From Cellulomonas sp. URHE0023 (GTDB taxonomy: Bacteria > Actinomycetota > Actinomycetes > Actinomycetales > Cellulomonadaceae), in assembly GCF_000688475.1 (NCBI RefSeq), contig NZ_JIAN01000010.1, forward strand, positions 62,001-126,000: a stretch of DNA of 64,000 nucleotides, given 5' to 3'. Under the pieces are notes generated by a model that saw only the letters and a list, made by a program, of their open reading frames with translations, was not told the origin of the DNA and made no database searches. A program made the position numbers and the translations under genes. Below, one piece after another: positions 16,701 through 26,816 of the stretch (positions are counted from its first letter, which is position 1; every line of letters begins with the position of its first letter).

Positions 16701-18331
16701 GGCTCCGGGCCGATCGCGCCGCCGATCGCCGTGACCAGCTCCTCGCGGATCGCGTCCAGCGGCGGGTTGGTGACCTGCGCGAACATCTGCGTGAAGTAGT
16801 CGAACAGCATCCGAGGACGGCTCGACAGGACCGCGACAGGCGTGTCGGAGCCCATGGCGCCCAACGGCTCCGCACCCGCTGCGGCCATCGGGCTGAGCAG
16901 GATCTTGAGCTCTTCCTCGGTGTACCCGAACGCGCGCTGGCGGCGACGCACCGACGCCGCCGAGTGCGCCACGTGCTCACGCTCGGGAAGCTGGGCGAGG
17001 TAGACGGAGTTCTCGCGGACCCACTCGGCGTACGGCTTCTGCGCCGCGAGGGTGGCCTTGATCTCCTGGTCGTCGATGATCCGGCCCTTGCCGGTGTCGA
17101 CGAGGAACATGCGACCCGGCTCGAGACGGCCCTTGGCGACGATCGTCGCAGGGTCGATGTCCAGGACGCCGGCCTCCGACGCGCAGACGACCAGACCGTC
17201 CTCGGTGACCCAGTACCGACCCGGGCGCAACCCGTTGCGGTCCTGCACCGACCCCACGAGGGTGCCGTCGGTGAACGTCATCGCGGCCGGACCGTCCCAC
17301 GGCTCCATGAGCGTCGAGTGGTACTCGTAGAACGCGCGGCGTGCCGGGTCCATCTGGGCGTGGTTCTCCCACGCCTCAGGGATCATCATCATCACGGCGT
17401 GCGGGAGCGACCGACCCGAGAGGTGCAGGAGCTCGAGCACCTCGTCGAAGCTGCCCGAGTCGGAGCCGCCGGGAGTACAGACCGGCAGGAGCGGCGCGAG
17501 GTCGCCCAGCTCGTCGCTGGCGAGCGTGCCCTCGCGGGCCGCCATCCAGTTGCGGTTGCCGCGCACCGTGTTGATCTCACCGTTGTGCGCGACCATCCGG
17601 AACGGCTGCGCGAGCGGCCACGACGGGAACGTGTTGGTGGAGAACCGCGAGTGCACCAGGGCGATCTCGGAGGCGTACCGCGGGTCGGACAGGTCCGCGA
17701 AGAACGGCTCGAGCTGGCCGGTGGTCAGCATCCCCTTGTACGCGAGGGTCCGCGCGGACAGTGACGCGAAGTAGAGCCCGTGCTCGCGCTCCGCGCGCTT
17801 GCGCAGGCGGTAGGCGCGTCGGTCGAGGTCGACGCCGGAGAGCTCACGCGACGGGTCCGCCACGACGAGCTGGCGGAACACCGGCATGGATGCGCGAGCG
17901 GTGGGGCCGACGAGGTCAGCCGTGACGACGACCTCGCGCCAGGCGAGCACGTCGAGCTTCTCCTCGGCCGCGATGGACTCGATCGCGGAGACGGCGGAGC
18001 GCTGCTCGGCGTCGTCGACAGGCAGGAACGCCATGCCGATCGCGTAGTAGCCCGCGGGCGGCAGCTCGGCGTCGACGACGTCCCGCAGGAAGGCGTCCGG
18101 GATCTGCGTCAGGATGCCCGCGCCGTCACCGCTGTCCTCCTCCGCGCCCACGGCGCCGCGGTGGTCGAGGTTGAGCAGCGCGGTCAGTCCCGCGTCGACG
18201 ATGTCGCGGCCGGGCGTGCCACGCAGGGTGGCCACGAATGCGAAGCCGCATGCATCGTGCTCGGCGGCTGGGTCGTACAGACCTTGCGGCGATGGCGCGT
18301 GCGCGCCAGGGCTCACCGGCGACGTCGACAT
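13769..18331 (-). CDS. gltB: Glutamate synthase large subunit
   Basis: Ferredoxin/NADPH-type GOGAT large subunit of 1520 aa: transfers the glutamine amide to 2-oxoglutarate. ATG 18331 has GAGGACGG upstream. Cys28 in [10 protein letters not shown] is the N-terminal glutaminase nucleophile, so 27 residues are expected to be removed. Later regions include the central domain, the FMN-binding synthase domain ([19 protein letters not shown]) and the Fe-S cysteines in [16 protein letters not shown], then the beta-helical C-terminal domain ([14 protein letters not shown]). gltD follows with an overlap; lgt lies upstream in the same direction. Confidence 0.97.
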   Translation of the reverse strand: MSTSPVSPGAHAPSPQGLYDPAAEHDACGFAFVATLRGTPGRDIVDAGLTALLNLDHRGAVGAEEDSGDGAGILTQIPDAFLRDVVDAELPPAGYYAIGMAFLPVDDAEQRSAVSAIESIAAEEKLDVLAWREVVVTADLVGPTARASMPVFRQLVVADPSRELSGVDLDRRAYRLRKRAEREHGLYFASLSARTLAYKGMLTTGQLEPFFADLSDPRYASEIALVHSRFSTNTFPSWPLAQPFRMVAHNGEINTVRGNRNWMAAREGTLASDELGDLAPLLPVCTPGGSDSGSFDEVLELLHLSGRSLPHAVMMMIPEAWENHAQMDPARRAFYEYHSTLMEPWDGPAAMTFTDGTLVGSVQDRNGLRPGRYWVTEDGLVVCASEAGVLDIDPATIVAKGRLEPGRMFLVDTGKGRIIDDQEIKATLAAQKPYAEWVRENSVYLAQLPEREHVAHSAASVRRRQRAFGYTEEELKILLSPMAAAGAEPLGAMGSDTPVAVLSSRPRMLFDYFTQMFAQVTNPPLDAIREELVTAIGGAIGPEPNLLEDGPGHARKLILPFPVIDNDQLAKIVHVAKEPSLGFRSTIIRGLYKVSGGGEALEARLEEIFAEVDAAVADGVSFLVLSDRNSDADLAPIPSLLLLSAVHHHTLRRHTRTMISLVVEAGDVREVHHTALLIGYGAAAVNPYLAMETVEDLARSGYLPGVGPEKAVANLIKALGKGVLKVMSKMGISTIASYRGAQVFEAIGLSQALVDRYFTGTTSRLGGIGLDVIAAEVAARHADAYPASGNRQAHLRLAVGGEYQWRRDGEDHLFDPETVFRLQHSTRTRQFDIFQQYTRRVDEQSSRLMTLRGLLEFNDGVRTPVPIDEVEPVSEIVKRFNTGAMSYGSISAEAHETLAVAMNSIGAKSNTGEGGEDADRLHDPVRRSAIKQIASGRFGVTSEYLTNADDIQIKLAQGAKPGEGGQLPGHKVYPWVAKTRHSTPGVGLISPPPHHDIYSIEDLAQLIHDAKNANPRARIHTKLVSEFGVGTIAAGVAKAHSDVVLISGHDGGTGASPLTSLKHAGTPWEIGLAETQQTLVLNNLRDRVVVQVDGQLKTGRDVVIGALLGAEEFGFATAPLVVSGCIMMRVCHLDTCPVGVATQNPELRERFTGKPEFVVTFMEFIAQEVRELLAQLGFRTLLEAVGHVELLNTRAAIDHWKAEGLDLAPVLAVPAPVAGTQLHQTKVQDHGLERALDNRIISLAADALERREPVRIDLPVRNVNRTVGTMLGHEVTKRFGGAGLPDDTIDVTLTGSAGQSLGAFLPRGVTLRLFGDANDYVGKGLSGGRIVIRPDRNAVLSSEHNVVAGNVIGYGATTGEIFLRGLVGERFGVRNSGATLVVEGVGDHGCEYMTGGTVLVLGRTGRNFGAGMSGGTAYVLDLVPALVNVDAVRTSELSLDPLDDEDATVVERLLRTHHEETGSPVAAELLEDMPSTRARFTRLLPTEYARVRRALAQAEADGLDPAAPGVWDTILEVARG

Positions 18332-18349
18332 CAGCACCGTCCTCACGGT

Positions 18350-18364
18350 CCCCGAGGGTCGGGG
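18350..18364 (-). promoter_or_regulatory. Small hairpin just upstream of the gltB start
   Basis: In minus orientation CCCCGACCCTCGGGG forms a perfect 6-bp stem with a 3-base loop, ending 18 bases before the gltB ATG and just before its ribosome site. It may modulate initiation or mark an end for lgt transcripts; there is no direct evidence for either. Confidence 0.3.
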
Positions 18365-18449
18365 AATAGCACGAACATGGGGGGAACGTGGGACGCCGTC
18401 GGCCCAGACGTGGTGACGATACAGCGCGGTCCGCGGACCACACGCATCA

Positions 18450-19352
18450 TCAGAGCTGAGAAGCGCTTCCGGCTTCCCGCGGGTCTGCGGGTGGGTCGGT
18501 CGTTGTCTTCTCGTCGTCCTGCGCGGTCGGGGGTGCCAGCAGGAGGGTCGTATCACGTCCGGGATGGCGGCGCCCGACCACAACGAACGCTACCAGCGCT
18601 CCGACGCCCACGATGATCGACGTCCAGACGTTGAGTCGAAGGCCGAGAATCTCGTTGGCCGGGTCGATGCGCAGAAGCTCGATCCAGAGGCGACCCGTCG
18701 TGTACATCACCACGTAGAGCCAGAAGACCCGGCCGTGACCGAGGCGGTAGCGGCGGTCGATCCAGATCAGCAGGGCTGCTGCGGCGAAGTTCCAGAGCAT
18801 CTCGTAGAGGAACGTCGGGTGGAACAACGTCCCGGAGACCGCGCCCGCAGGCAGGTGCGCGTCATCGATGCGCAGGCCCCACGGCAGGGACGTCGGGCCA
18901 CCGAACAGCTCCTGGTTGAACCAGTTGCCGAGCCGGCCGATCCCCTGAGCCACCAGCAGGCCGGGAGCGAGCGCGTCCGCGTACGGCGCGAGCCGTACCC
19001 CTTGGCGGCGGCAGCCGATCCAGGCACCGACCGCCCCGAACGCGACGGCACCCCAGATGCCGAGCCCGCCCTCCCAGATGTACAGCGCCCGGACCGGGTG
19101 TCCGCCTGCACCGAAGTACGCCTGGGGAGAGGTGATGACGTGGTAGATCCGACCGCCGACGATCCCGAACGGGACCGCCCAGAACGAGACCTCCAGAACC
19201 GTGTCGGCGTCGCCGCCGCGCTCGACCCAGCGCCGGCGCGTCATCCAGAGTGCGGCCGCGATGCCCAGCAGGATCGCGAACGCGTACGCGCGCAGCGGGA
19301 ACGGGCCAAGGTGCCAGACGCCCTGCGAGGGACTCGGGATGGCGACGATCAT
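18450..19352 (-). CDS. lgt: Prolipoprotein diacylglyceryl transferase
   Basis: Membrane enzyme (300 aa) that attaches diacylglycerol to the lipobox Cys of prelipoproteins, such as SsuA and the FKBP lipoprotein in this window. About seven membrane helices are visible. The Lgt signature reads [15 protein letters not shown], with the conserved Arg, Asn and Glu present. ATG 19352 overlaps the trpA stop (ATGA). A hydrophilic tail of about 40 residues rich in Asp, Thr and Pro is common in actinobacterial Lgt. The trpCBA-lgt order is frequent in actinobacteria. Confidence 0.96.
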   Translation of the reverse strand: MIVAIPSPSQGVWHLGPFPLRAYAFAILLGIAAALWMTRRRWVERGGDADTVLEVSFWAVPFGIVGGRIYHVITSPQAYFGAGGHPVRALYIWEGGLGIWGAVAFGAVGAWIGCRRQGVRLAPYADALAPGLLVAQGIGRLGNWFNQELFGGPTSLPWGLRIDDAHLPAGAVSGTLFHPTFLYEMLWNFAAAALLIWIDRRYRLGHGRVFWLYVVMYTTGRLWIELLRIDPANEILGLRLNVWTSIIVGVGALVAFVVVGRRHPGRDTTLLLAPPTAQDDEKTTTDPPADPREAGSASQL

Positions 19353-20158
19353 CGAGCGGACCTCACACCGTCTGCGAGGGCGGACGTGACTCGAGCGAGC
19401 TCCGCGCGTCCGGCCGCGGCATCCGGTGCCTCGACCAGCGTCCGCACGAGCGCCGAGCCGACGATGACCCCGTCGGCGTAGCGCGCCACCTGAGCCGCCT
19501 GCTCCGGCAGGGACACCCCGACTCCCACGCACACCCGTCCTGCGCCTGCGGCGCGCGTGTCCGCGACCAGCTGCTCCGCCCTGGTTCCGAGGGTCGCACG
19601 CTCACCCGTCACGCCCATGGTCGACGCCGCGTAGACGAACCCGCGCGAGGCCGCGCTGGTCGACGCGAGCCGCTCGGGCGTGCTGCTCGGGGCCACCAGG
19701 AAGACGCGGTCCAGGCCGTGCGCGTCCGACGCGGCGACCCAGTCGGCAGCCTCGTCGGGAACGAGGTCCGGCGTGATGAGACCGGCGCCGCCCGCGGCAG
19801 CGAGGTCGCGCGCGAACGCGTCGACGCCGTAGCGGAGGACGAGGTTCCAGTAGGTCATGACGAGGATCGGCGCGCCCTGTCCCGCGACCTGCTCGACCGC
19901 CCGGAGGGTGTCGCGAACCTTGACGCCGCCGGTCAGGGCGGAATCGACGGCCTTCTGGATCAGCGGGCCGTCCATGACGGGGTCCGTGTACGGCATGCCG
20001 AGCTCGACGACGTCGGCGCCGGCGTCGATCATCGTGCGCACGGCGTCGATCGAGCCGTCGACGTCCGGGTACCCGACCGGCAGGTAACCGATCAGGGCCG
20101 ACCTGCCCAGGGCGTCGAGGTGCTCCGCGACCTGCGAACGGACTCCGACCGCGGTCAC
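19349..20158 (-). CDS. trpA: Tryptophan synthase alpha subunit
   Basis: Cleaves indole-3-glycerol phosphate to indole and glyceraldehyde 3-phosphate; 269 aa. GTG 20158 overlaps the trpB stop (GTGA); the frame continues upstream only through trp[11 protein letters not shown] lies in the N-terminal strand. [16 protein letters not shown] carries the catalytic Glu and Asp. [14 protein letters not shown] and [14 protein letters not shown] are the phosphate-binding region. Translation is coupled to trpB on one side and lgt on the other. Confidence 0.97.
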   Translation of the reverse strand: MTAVGVRSQVAEHLDALGRSALIGYLPVGYPDVDGSIDAVRTMIDAGADVVELGMPYTDPVMDGPLIQKAVDSALTGGVKVRDTLRAVEQVAGQGAPILVMTYWNLVLRYGVDAFARDLAAAGGAGLITPDLVPDEAADWVAASDAHGLDRVFLVAPSSTPERLASTSAASRGFVYAASTMGVTGERATLGTRAEQLVADTRAAGAGRVCVGVGVSLPEQAAQVARYADGVIVGSALVRTLVEAPDAAAGRAELARVTSALADGVRSAR

Positions 20159-21471
20159 AGCTGCTCCCCCTCGTCGGCGAGCACGACCGGCTCGTCCTCG
20201 ATCAGGTCGAACCAGGCCGCCGCCGTGGCCACGTCCTTGTCGCCACGTCCGGAGAGGTTCACGAGCAGCACCGGCTCGTGACCGTCGTCGCCGGTCCAGC
20301 CTGCGAGCTCCTGGCCCAGCGCCATGGCACCCGCGAGGGCGTGCGCCGACTCGATCGCCGGGATGATGCCCTCCGTCCGGCACAGGATGCGGAAGGCTTC
20401 CATGGCCTCGACATCGGTGACAGGGCGGTACTCGGCACGGCCGATGTCGTGGAGCCACGCGTGCTCGGGTCCGACGCTCGGGTAGTCCAGACCCGCGGAG
20501 ACCGAGTGGCTGGGCAGCGTCTGGCCGTCCTCGTCCTGCAGGAGGTACGACTTCGCCCCGTGCAGCACCCCGAGCTCACCGCCGGAGAACCGCGCCGCGT
20601 GCCGCCCCGACGCGATGCCCTCGCCGCCCGCCTCGAACCCGAACAGCCGCACGTCGGGATCGTCGAGGAACGCGTTGAAGATGCCCATCGCGTTGGAGCC
20701 GCCGCCCACGCAGGCCGCCACGGCGTCCGGCAGGCGGCCGATCTCCTCGAGGAGCTGCGCCTTGGCCTCCTCGCCGATGATCTTGTGGAAGTCACGGACC
20801 ATCTCCGGGAACGGGTGCGGTCCCGTGACGGTGCCGAGCAGGTAGTGCGTCGTCTCGACGTTGGCCACCCAGTCGCGCAGCGCCTCGTTGATCGCGTCCT
20901 TGAGCGTGCGCGTGCCGATGGTCACCGGGATCACCTCGGCGCCGAGCAGGCGCATGCGCGCCACGTTCAGCGCCTGGCGACGCGTGTCCTCCTCGCCCAT
21001 GTACACCGTGCACTCGAGATCGAGCAACGCGGCGGCGGTCGCGGTGGCGACGCCGTGCTGGCCCGCGCCCGTCTCGGCGATCACGCGCGTCTTGCCCATG
21101 CGCTTGACCAGGAGCGCCTGGCCGAGGACGTTGTTGATCTTGTGCGATCCCGTGTGGTTCAGGTCTTCGCGCTTGAGGAAGACACGCACACCGTCCGCCA
21201 CGTGCCGCGCGAACCGTGGCACCTCGGTCAGCGGGCTCGGACGTCCCGTGTAGGTGCGGTGCAGCCTGGCCAGCTCGCGACCGAACGCCGGGTCGGTCAA
21301 CGCCTTGTGGTACTCGGTGTCCAGCTCGTCCAGGGCCGCGATCAGGGCCTCCGGCACGAACCTGCCACCGAACTCACCGAAGTACGGACCCGCGTGCGTC
21401 GACAGCGGGCCGCCTGCCACGGCCTCGAGCAGCTTGTCGGACAACGGCCCGACCGACGGCCGACCGCTCAC
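20155..21471 (-). CDS. trpB: Tryptophan synthase beta subunit
   Basis: PLP enzyme joining indole and serine to give tryptophan; 438 aa. [15 protein letters not shown] is the N-terminal signature. [15 protein letters not shown] holds the PLP lysine, [12 protein letters not shown] binds the serine carboxylate, and [10 protein letters not shown] binds the PLP phosphate. ATG 21471 overlaps the trpC stop (ATGA). The N-terminal extension of about 25 residues before the conserved start is normal for the clade. Confidence 0.97.
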   Translation of the reverse strand: MSGRPSVGPLSDKLLEAVAGGPLSTHAGPYFGEFGGRFVPEALIAALDELDTEYHKALTDPAFGRELARLHRTYTGRPSPLTEVPRFARHVADGVRVFLKREDLNHTGSHKINNVLGQALLVKRMGKTRVIAETGAGQHGVATATAAALLDLECTVYMGEEDTRRQALNVARMRLLGAEVIPVTIGTRTLKDAINEALRDWVANVETTHYLLGTVTGPHPFPEMVRDFHKIIGEEAKAQLLEEIGRLPDAVAACVGGGSNAMGIFNAFLDDPDVRLFGFEAGGEGIASGRHAARFSGGELGVLHGAKSYLLQDEDGQTLPSHSVSAGLDYPSVGPEHAWLHDIGRAEYRPVTDVEAMEAFRILCRTEGIIPAIESAHALAGAMALGQELAGWTGDDGHEPVLLVNLSGRGDKDVATAAAWFDLIEDEPVVLADEGEQL

Positions 21472-22280
21472 TGGCGCACTGCTCGCAGAGACGGGTGGGA
21501 CCCTGCGGCGACGAGGTCCGCGACCGACTCACGGGGCGCGTCGTCGGTGACCAGGGCCTCGCCGACGAGGACCGCGTCCGCGCCGGCGCGGGCGTAGTCC
21601 ATGACGTCGTGCGGACCGCGGACGCCCGACTCGGCGATCTTGATGATGTGCGCCGGGATGGCCGGGGCGACGCGCGCGAACGTGGTGCGGTCCACCTCGA
21701 GCGAGCGCAGGTCGCGGGCGTTCACACCGATCACTCGCGCGCCGGCGTCAGCCGCGCGCGCCACCTCCTCGACGTCGTGCACCTCGACCAGGGCCGTCAT
21801 GCCGAGCGAGTGGACCCGCTCCACGAGCGACTCGAGGACGGTCTGCTCGAGCGCGGCGACGATGAGCAGCACGAGGTCCGCACCGTGCGCCCGCGCCTCC
21901 CAGACCTGGTAGGGCGTGACGACGAAGTCCTTGCGGAGGACGGGGATGTCGACCCGGGCGCGCACCGCGTCCAGGTCTGCCAGCGACCCGTGGAAACGGC
22001 GCTCCTCGGTGAGCACCGAGATCACGGCGGCGCCACCCTTCTCGTACTCGGCGGCCAGTGCGGCGGGGTCCTTGATGGCAGCGAGTGCGCCCTTGCTCGG
22101 GCTCGAGCGCTTGACCTCGGCGATGACCCGCACGGCGTCCTCGGCACGCAGCCGGTTCAGGCAGTCGAGCGCGGACTCGCGACGGTCCGCCTGCTCCTTG
22201 ACCAGCGCGAGCGGCGTGGCCTCCTCGCGGACGGCAAGGTCCTGCCTGACTCCGGCGATGATGTCGTCCAGCACGGTCAT
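21468..22280 (-). CDS. trpC: Indole-3-glycerol phosphate synthase
   Basis: TIM-barrel enzyme of 270 aa making indole-3-glycerol phosphate. ATG 22280 follows GGGGAGAG. Motifs: [13 protein letters not shown] (catalytic Lys), [26 protein letters not shown] and [12 protein letters not shown]. It starts the tightly overlapping trpC-trpB-trpA-lgt block and probably has its own promoter about 72 bases upstream. trpD and trpF are not in the window. Confidence 0.97.
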   Translation of the reverse strand: MTVLDDIIAGVRQDLAVREEATPLALVKEQADRRESALDCLNRLRAEDAVRVIAEVKRSSPSKGALAAIKDPAALAAEYEKGGAAVISVLTEERRFHGSLADLDAVRARVDIPVLRKDFVVTPYQVWEARAHGADLVLLIVAALEQTVLESLVERVHSLGMTALVEVHDVEEVARAADAGARVIGVNARDLRSLEVDRTTFARVAPAIPAHIIKIAESGVRGPHDVMDYARAGADAVLVGEALVTDDAPRESVADLVAAGSHPSLRAVRQ

Positions 22281-22351
22281 CGAAGTCTCACTCTCTCCCC
22301 TGTCGGCACGGCCCGTGCACACCGTCGTGACGTGGCTCGGGACCGGGATCC

Positions 22352-22357
22352 ATCGTA
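22352..22357 (-). promoter_or_regulatory. Candidate -10 box for trpC
   Basis: TACGAT in minus orientation, giving a leader of about 65 bases. Two CACCGGTT direct repeats with a 19-base period lie just upstream (22374-22367 and 22393-22386), where a regulator could cover the -35 region. Confidence 0.4.
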
Positions 22358-22502
22358 GAGGCGCAGAACCGGTGACCTGGACCACAACCGGTGGGTGGGA
22401 CGCCACCCCTGCGACGCCGCCGGAGCGAACGCCCAGCCCACCGCGTCGGGGCCGGGCGGTGACGATCACCACGGGCCCGACGGCCCCCGCCCGCCGTCGC
22501 CG

Positions 22503-22907
22503 TCAGGGCGCGAGATACGGAGCCAGTGCAGGCAGGTTGCGCAGGACGCCGAACGCGACGAGGACGCCGAGCGTGATCCACGGCAGGCCTGCAGGGAGGC
22601 GACGCACCGTCTGTCCCCGGGCCCCCGCCACGAGCCAGCGCAGCCAGCCGAGCACGAGCAGCGGTGCGGCGACGACCCAGAGCGGGTTCATGCCCCACGC
22701 CGCAGCGACGTCTCCATGACCGAGGTCGTACGTGGCGCGCAGCCCGCCGCACAGCGGGCACCACAGGCCCGTCGCCGCATACAACGGGCAGACCCCGTAG
22801 CTCCCGGCCACGTGCGGATCGTGGAGCACGACCGCGAGCGCGCCCACCGCCACGGCGGCGCCGACGATCAGCGGCGCGCGGGGTGTACCCCGGCCGACCG
22901 TCGACAG
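22503..22907 (-). CDS. DUF2752 family membrane protein
   Basis: Small membrane protein. The family hallmark is GSYGVCPLYAATGLWCPLCG: two Cys-Pro motifs followed by GG and the LRATYDL helix. Three membrane segments are visible. The start is uncertain: no in-frame ATG exists. A CTG at 22907 gives a complete first helix (134 aa). A GTG at 22853 gives 116 aa but cuts that helix. TTG/GTG codons at 23072/23069 would overlap the upstream DUF4190 gene by more than 150 bases. None has a good ribosome site. The gene stops 222 bases before trpC. Function unknown; it commonly neighbours trp genes in this clade. Confidence 0.8.
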   Translation of the reverse strand: MSTVGRGTPRAPLIVGAAVAVGALAVVLHDPHVAGSYGVCPLYAATGLWCPLCGGLRATYDLGHGDVAAAWGMNPLWVVAAPLLVLGWLRWLVAGARGQTVRRLPAGLPWITLGVLVAFGVLRNLPALAPYLAP

Positions 22908-22914
22908 CTCACGG

Positions 22915-23676
22915 CTAGAACTGGAAATCGCGGCTGAACCCCCGGACGGAGAACAGGCTCCAGTAGGCGAACCCGAACACCAGACCGATGATGCCCAGGA
23001 CGAGTGCTGCCGTCGCCATCGACCCGTTGGTCGCCTCGCCGCGGGCGACGGCCTTGCGAGCGAGCGCACCAAGGACGACGGCGGCGATCGACAGAGCGAA
23101 CACGCTGCAGAAGCACGGGATCACACCGACGATGCCCGTCACGAGCCCCCACACCGCGAGGGCGTTCTTGTTCTGCACCGGGTACGCCGGCGGGCCGTAG
23201 CCGCCGGGGTACTGCGCCGGCTGCCCGTACTGGGGCACCTCGCCGTACTGCGGAGGCTGCCCGTACTGGCCGTACGGCGGCGGCGGCCCGTACTGCGGGG
23301 CCTCGCCGTACTGCGGCTGGCCGTAGGGAGCGGACGTGCCGTACTGCGGTGAGCCGTACGGGCTAGGCGCCGGGTACTGCAGCGCACCAGGATCGACCGG
23401 AGGCGAACCGTACGGACTTGCCGGCGAGGGCTGTGGAGCGCCTGGGTCGACTGACGACGGCCCATAGGGATCGGGAGGTGAGGCCGGCGGCTCAGACGGT
23501 TCCGACGGCGCCGCGGGTTCCTGTGGCTCGCCCGCCTCACCCTGTGGATCGACCGGCTCGACCTGTGGCTCGACCGGCTCACGCTGTGGCTCGGCCGGCT
23601 CACCCTCTGACTCGGCCGCCGGTCCCTGCCGCTCACCGTCCCCGTGAAGGTCCTGCGGTTCGTCGGGCGTCGACAT
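22915..23676 (-). CDS. DUF4190 domain membrane protein with long Pro/Tyr-rich N-terminus
   Basis: Protein of 253 aa; ATG 23676 is favoured by GGAGG at close spacing over an ATG 30 bases upstream. Residues 1-75 are rich in Glu/Pro/Gln in roughly five-residue repeats (EPVEPQ, EPVDPQ). Residues 75-170 are made of PYG and PQYG repeats. Two C-terminal membrane helices form the DUF4190 module (LAVWGLVTGIVGVIPCFCSV, then a second one near MATAALVLGIIGLVFGFAYW). Such proteins may act at the envelope, but the function is unknown. It sits in the trp cluster between the HGxxPAAW and DUF2752 genes. Confidence 0.82.
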   Translation of the reverse strand: MSTPDEPQDLHGDGERQGPAAESEGEPAEPQREPVEPQVEPVDPQGEAGEPQEPAAPSEPSEPPASPPDPYGPSSVDPGAPQPSPASPYGSPPVDPGALQYPAPSPYGSPQYGTSAPYGQPQYGEAPQYGPPPPYGQYGQPPQYGEVPQYGQPAQYPGGYGPPAYPVQNKNALAVWGLVTGIVGVIPCFCSVFALSIAAVVLGALARKAVARGEATNGSMATAALVLGIIGLVFGFAYWSLFSVRGFSRDFQF

Positions 23677-23832
23677 CTGACCTCCTGGGTCGCGGCTGCT
23701 CGGCATCCGAGGTCATGGCCTGGCGGCCGGGCGTCGTGAGGTGCCCGGCACTGTCCCATGACTGGTCGTGCGCCTCATCGTAGGGGCGGCCGGCGAACCG
23801 ACACGGTTCCACACCTCGCGAGGGAGAGTGGG

Positions 23833-24138
23833 TCAGTGGCCGCCGTGGCTCGCCTGGGAGGCGCGAGTCTTGGCCCCGCCCTGGCCGTACCCGGCCGAGA
23901 CCAGGAGCCGTGCCACGATCAGGCTCAGAGCGATGAGACCGATGCCTGTCCAGAAGAGCCACACCTGCGCGAAGGCGACGCCGAGCCCCGCCACCGTGAA
24001 CGCGATGATGACCGCGTAGGTGGTGAACCACGCAGCGACGGTCTTGCCGTGGTTGGCCGGTGCCGCGGTGGGCGGCAGGTTCAGCTTCTCGGTGACGGTG
24101 ACGTTCTGCGCGCGGTGCGCGAGGGTGTTGTCGGCCAT
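23833..24138 (-). CDS. HGxxPAAW motif small membrane protein
   Basis: Protein of 101 aa with two membrane helices. ANHGKTVAAWFTTY corresponds to the motif that names this actinobacterial family (HGxxxAAW), with Val in place of Pro. It is typically encoded between trpE and trpC, as here. ATG 24138 follows GGAAGG. The C-terminal tail is Gly/Ser/His-rich. Function unknown; its conservation beside trp genes suggests a membrane role linked to tryptophan synthesis or uptake, which is inference. Confidence 0.88.
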   Translation of the reverse strand: MADNTLAHRAQNVTVTEKLNLPPTAAPANHGKTVAAWFTTYAVIIAFTVAGLGVAFAQVWLFWTGIGLIALSLIVARLLVSAGYGQGGAKTRASQASHGGH

Positions 24139-24218
24139 GGTTGTTGCCTTCCGTGCTCGGTTCTGCGGCTCACCCTAGCCGACCGGACGCCCCCGTCGGT
24201 CGAGGTCGGACGTCACGC

Positions 24219-24800
24219 TCAGGACGGGTCGTCGCCGCGGCTCAGAGCGTCCCAGTCCGCCCGTTCGTCCGGGGCCGTCGCGAGTGCGGCGGGATCGGGC
24301 GTCGCCTGGTACCGGCGGGTCGGAACGTTCCAGCGACGCGATGCCACGACGAGCCAGACGGCGGCCACGAGGTCGACCACTCCCACCACCAGGGCGATCG
24401 TCGGCCAGGGGGTCGCGGTGACCGGTCCGGCAAGGTGTCCGACCCCGGTCTGCGTGGCGACCTCGGATGCGACGGCGGCTGCCGGGTCGGCGAGTGCGGA
24501 CGCCGCCGTCGCGACGACGAGGCCCCCGCACGCTGCGACGACCAGAGCGACCACCCAACGCCCCGCACGACCGACGAGCCCGGTCGCCGCACCCGCGGCC
24601 AGGATCGCCACCGCCGCCGCGAGGATCGCCGGCGCGACGTCCGTGCCGCGAACCGCGATCTGGACCGTGCCCTCGAGTGCGGTCGTGCCACTCGTCGTGA
24701 ACCACACAGGCACCGCCGTCAACGCGGTCAGGCCGGCGAGGACGACCAGCACGCCCGCGGCCCGGCCGCGACCGGCCCGTGCGCGAGCCGGATCGCTCAC
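24219..24800 (-). CDS. Trp biosynthesis-associated membrane protein
   Basis: Protein of 193 aa with four predicted membrane segments and a charged C-terminus. GTG 24800 overlaps the trpE stop (GTGA). Position directly after trpE and overall composition match the TIGR02234-type family found beside actinobacterial trpE. A Trp-containing final helix (LVAAVWLVVASRRWNVPTRR) precedes the soluble tail. No enzymatic motif is seen and the role is unknown. Confidence 0.85.
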   Translation of the reverse strand: MSDPARARAGRGRAAGVLVVLAGLTALTAVPVWFTTSGTTALEGTVQIAVRGTDVAPAILAAAVAILAAGAATGLVGRAGRWVVALVVAACGGLVVATAASALADPAAAVASEVATQTGVGHLAGPVTATPWPTIALVVGVVDLVAAVWLVVASRRWNVPTRRYQATPDPAALATAPDERADWDALSRGDDPS

Positions 24801-26377
24801 GCGCCTGCGCGCCGCAGCCGGGACGCGACCTGCACGGCGCGCACCGCGGCTGCGGCCTTGTTGCGGGACTCCTCGTACTCCAGCGCCGGCACCGAGTCGG
24901 CGACGATCCCGCCACCGGCCTGGACGCTTGCGCGGCCCTCCCGGATCAGGGCCGTGCGGATGGCGATGGCCATGTCCATGTCGCCCGCGAAGTCGAAGTA
25001 GCCGACCGTCCCGCCGTAGATCCCACGCCGGGACGGCTCGATCTGGTCGATGAGCGCGATGGCGCGGGGCTTGGGGGCGCCCGAGAGCGTGCCGGCAGGG
25101 AACGTGGCGATCAGCGTCTGCAGCGCGGTCGCGCCCTCCCGGAGCCGACCGACCACGGTCGAGCAGATGTGCATGATGTGCGAGTAGCGCTTGACCGCCA
25201 TGAACTCGACCACCTCGACGCTGGTCGGTTCGCACACCTTGACGAGGTCGTTGCGCGACAGGTCCACGAGCATCACGTGCTCGGCGCGCTCCTTGGGGTC
25301 CGCTAGCACCTCGTCCTGCAGGCGCAGGTCCTCCTCCGGCGTCGCGCCGCGGGGTCGCGACCCCGCGATGGGGAACGTCACGACGCGTCCGGACGTGACC
25401 TTGACCAGCGTCTCCGGGCTCGAACCGACGACCGCGAAGTCGCGGCCGTCCGCGTCCTGCAGCTGCAGGTAGTACATGTACGGGCTCGGGTTGATGGTGC
25501 GCAGCACCCGGTAGACGTCCAGCGGGTCCGCCGGGCAATCGAGGTCGAGGCGCTGGGACAGGACGACCTGGAACACCTCGCCGTCCCGGATGGCCTCCTG
25601 GCCGGTCCGGACCGAGTCCTCGAACTCGTCGCGAGTGGACCGGAAGCTCAGCGCCGGTTCCTCGATGTCGGCCAGCACAGCCAGGCCCGGCTCCACAGGG
25701 CGCAGGAGCGCGTCCTGCATGGCGTCGAGCCGCGCGACGGCGTCGGCGTGCGCGTCGTCGACCCGCTCGTCGGTGTCGTCGAAGTTGATCGCGTTGGCCA
25801 CCAGCCAGACCGAGCCGTCGTGGTGGTCCATGACCGCGAGGTCGGTGGCGAGCAGGAGCGTCAGCTCGGGCACGCCCAGCTCGTCGGGCGCGTTCGCGGG
25901 CAGCGTCGGCTCCCAGTGCCGGACGATGTCCCAGCCGAGCGCGCCCACCAGTCCGCTGGTCAGGGGCGGCAGCCCGCCGATCGCGGGCGTCCTCAGCGCG
26001 TCGAGCGTCCCCGCCAGCACGTCCAGCGCGTCACCGTGGGTCGGGACGCCGACCGGCACGTCGCCGATCCAGACCGGTGCTCCGTCGCGGACCGTCAACG
26101 TCGCGCGGGAGTGCACGCCCACGAACGAGTAGCGGTCCCAGGTCCCGTCGGCCTCAGCCGACTCCAGGACGAACGTCCCGGGACGACCTGCCGCGAGGGT
26201 GCGGTACAGGCCGACGGGCGTGAGGTCGTCGGCGAGCAGCCGACGGACCACGGGGATGACGCGGCGTTCCGCTGCGAGCGCTCGAAACGTGTCCAGGGAG
26301 GGCCACGTGCCGCCCCACGGGACCTCCGCCGCGGCGACGTGGGCAGGCGCCTGGACGGGCGCTGTGGGGGCGGTCAT
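24797..26377 (-). CDS. trpE: Anthranilate synthase component I
   Basis: Converts chorismate to anthranilate with ammonia from TrpG; 526 aa. ATG 26377 has GGAGG six bases upstream and overlaps the hisI stop (ATGA). LES at residues 71-73 belongs to the tryptophan feedback pocket, so allosteric inhibition is likely retained. Catalytic-domain motifs: [31 protein letters not shown] and [14 protein letters not shown]. trpG is not in the window. The first gene of the trp part of the cluster. Confidence 0.97.
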   Translation of the reverse strand: MTAPTAPVQAPAHVAAAEVPWGGTWPSLDTFRALAAERRVIPVVRRLLADDLTPVGLYRTLAAGRPGTFVLESAEADGTWDRYSFVGVHSRATLTVRDGAPVWIGDVPVGVPTHGDALDVLAGTLDALRTPAIGGLPPLTSGLVGALGWDIVRHWEPTLPANAPDELGVPELTLLLATDLAVMDHHDGSVWLVANAINFDDTDERVDDAHADAVARLDAMQDALLRPVEPGLAVLADIEEPALSFRSTRDEFEDSVRTGQEAIRDGEVFQVVLSQRLDLDCPADPLDVYRVLRTINPSPYMYYLQLQDADGRDFAVVGSSPETLVKVTSGRVVTFPIAGSRPRGATPEEDLRLQDEVLADPKERAEHVMLVDLSRNDLVKVCEPTSVEVVEFMAVKRYSHIMHICSTVVGRLREGATALQTLIATFPAGTLSGAPKPRAIALIDQIEPSRRGIYGGTVGYFDFAGDMDMAIAIRTALIREGRASVQAGGGIVADSVPALEYEESRNKAAAAVRAVQVASRLRRAGA

Positions 26378-26772
26378 CTCGATCCTCCGGTCTCGGTCGG
26401 GCGGGCGCCGACCAGGGCGGGCAGGGGGCCGCCCGCCTCGAAGCACGTGCGGCTGCCGGTGTGGCAGGCGGCTCCGACCTGGTCGACCTCGACGAGAAGC
26501 GCGTCGCCGTCGCAGTCGAGACTGACCGCCTTGACGTACTGGGCGTTGCCGGAGGTGTCGCCCTTGCGCCAGTACTCCTGCCGCGACCGGCTCCAGAACA
26601 CCACGCGACCGCTGGTCAGCGTCCGGTGCAGGGCCTCGTCGTCCATCCAGCCGAGCATGAGGACCTCGCGCGTGTCGTGCTGCTGCACGATCGCCGCCAC
26701 GAGCCCGTTCGGGTCGTGGCGCAGGCGTTCGGCGACGGCGGGATCGAGCGTGGGGACAGGTGCGGACGACAC
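26374..26772 (-). CDS. hisI: Phosphoribosyl-AMP cyclohydrolase
   Basis: Third step of histidine synthesis, opening the purine ring of PR-AMP; 132 aa. GTG 26772. Zinc and magnesium ligands lie in [10 protein letters not shown] and in [27 protein letters not shown] is the core substrate motif. The stop overlaps the trpE ATG. It is isolated from other his genes here, since the genes upstream encode an ABC exporter; hisI next to trpE is a common actinobacterial arrangement. Confidence 0.96.
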   Translation of the reverse strand: MSSAPVPTLDPAVAERLRHDPNGLVAAIVQQHDTREVLMLGWMDDEALHRTLTSGRVVFWSRSRQEYWRKGDTSGNAQYVKAVSLDCDGDALLVEVDQVGAACHTGSRTCFEAGGPLPALVGARPTETGGSR

Positions 26773-26816
26773 CCCACGAATCCTGCCATGCGGCGGCCGC
26801 GGGTCCGGATGGCGTC

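Noticed and set aside
14642-17764. A 1040-codon open frame on the plus strand inside gltB
   Set aside because: Its product is an Arg/Asp/Val-rich shadow of the gltB codons in a GC-rich genome; no domain, no ribosome site.
13769-18583. Longer gltB reading starting 84 codons upstream
   Set aside because: The extra residues are unlike any GltB, and the ATG at 18331 places the catalytic Cys at residue 28 as expected for a processed propeptide.
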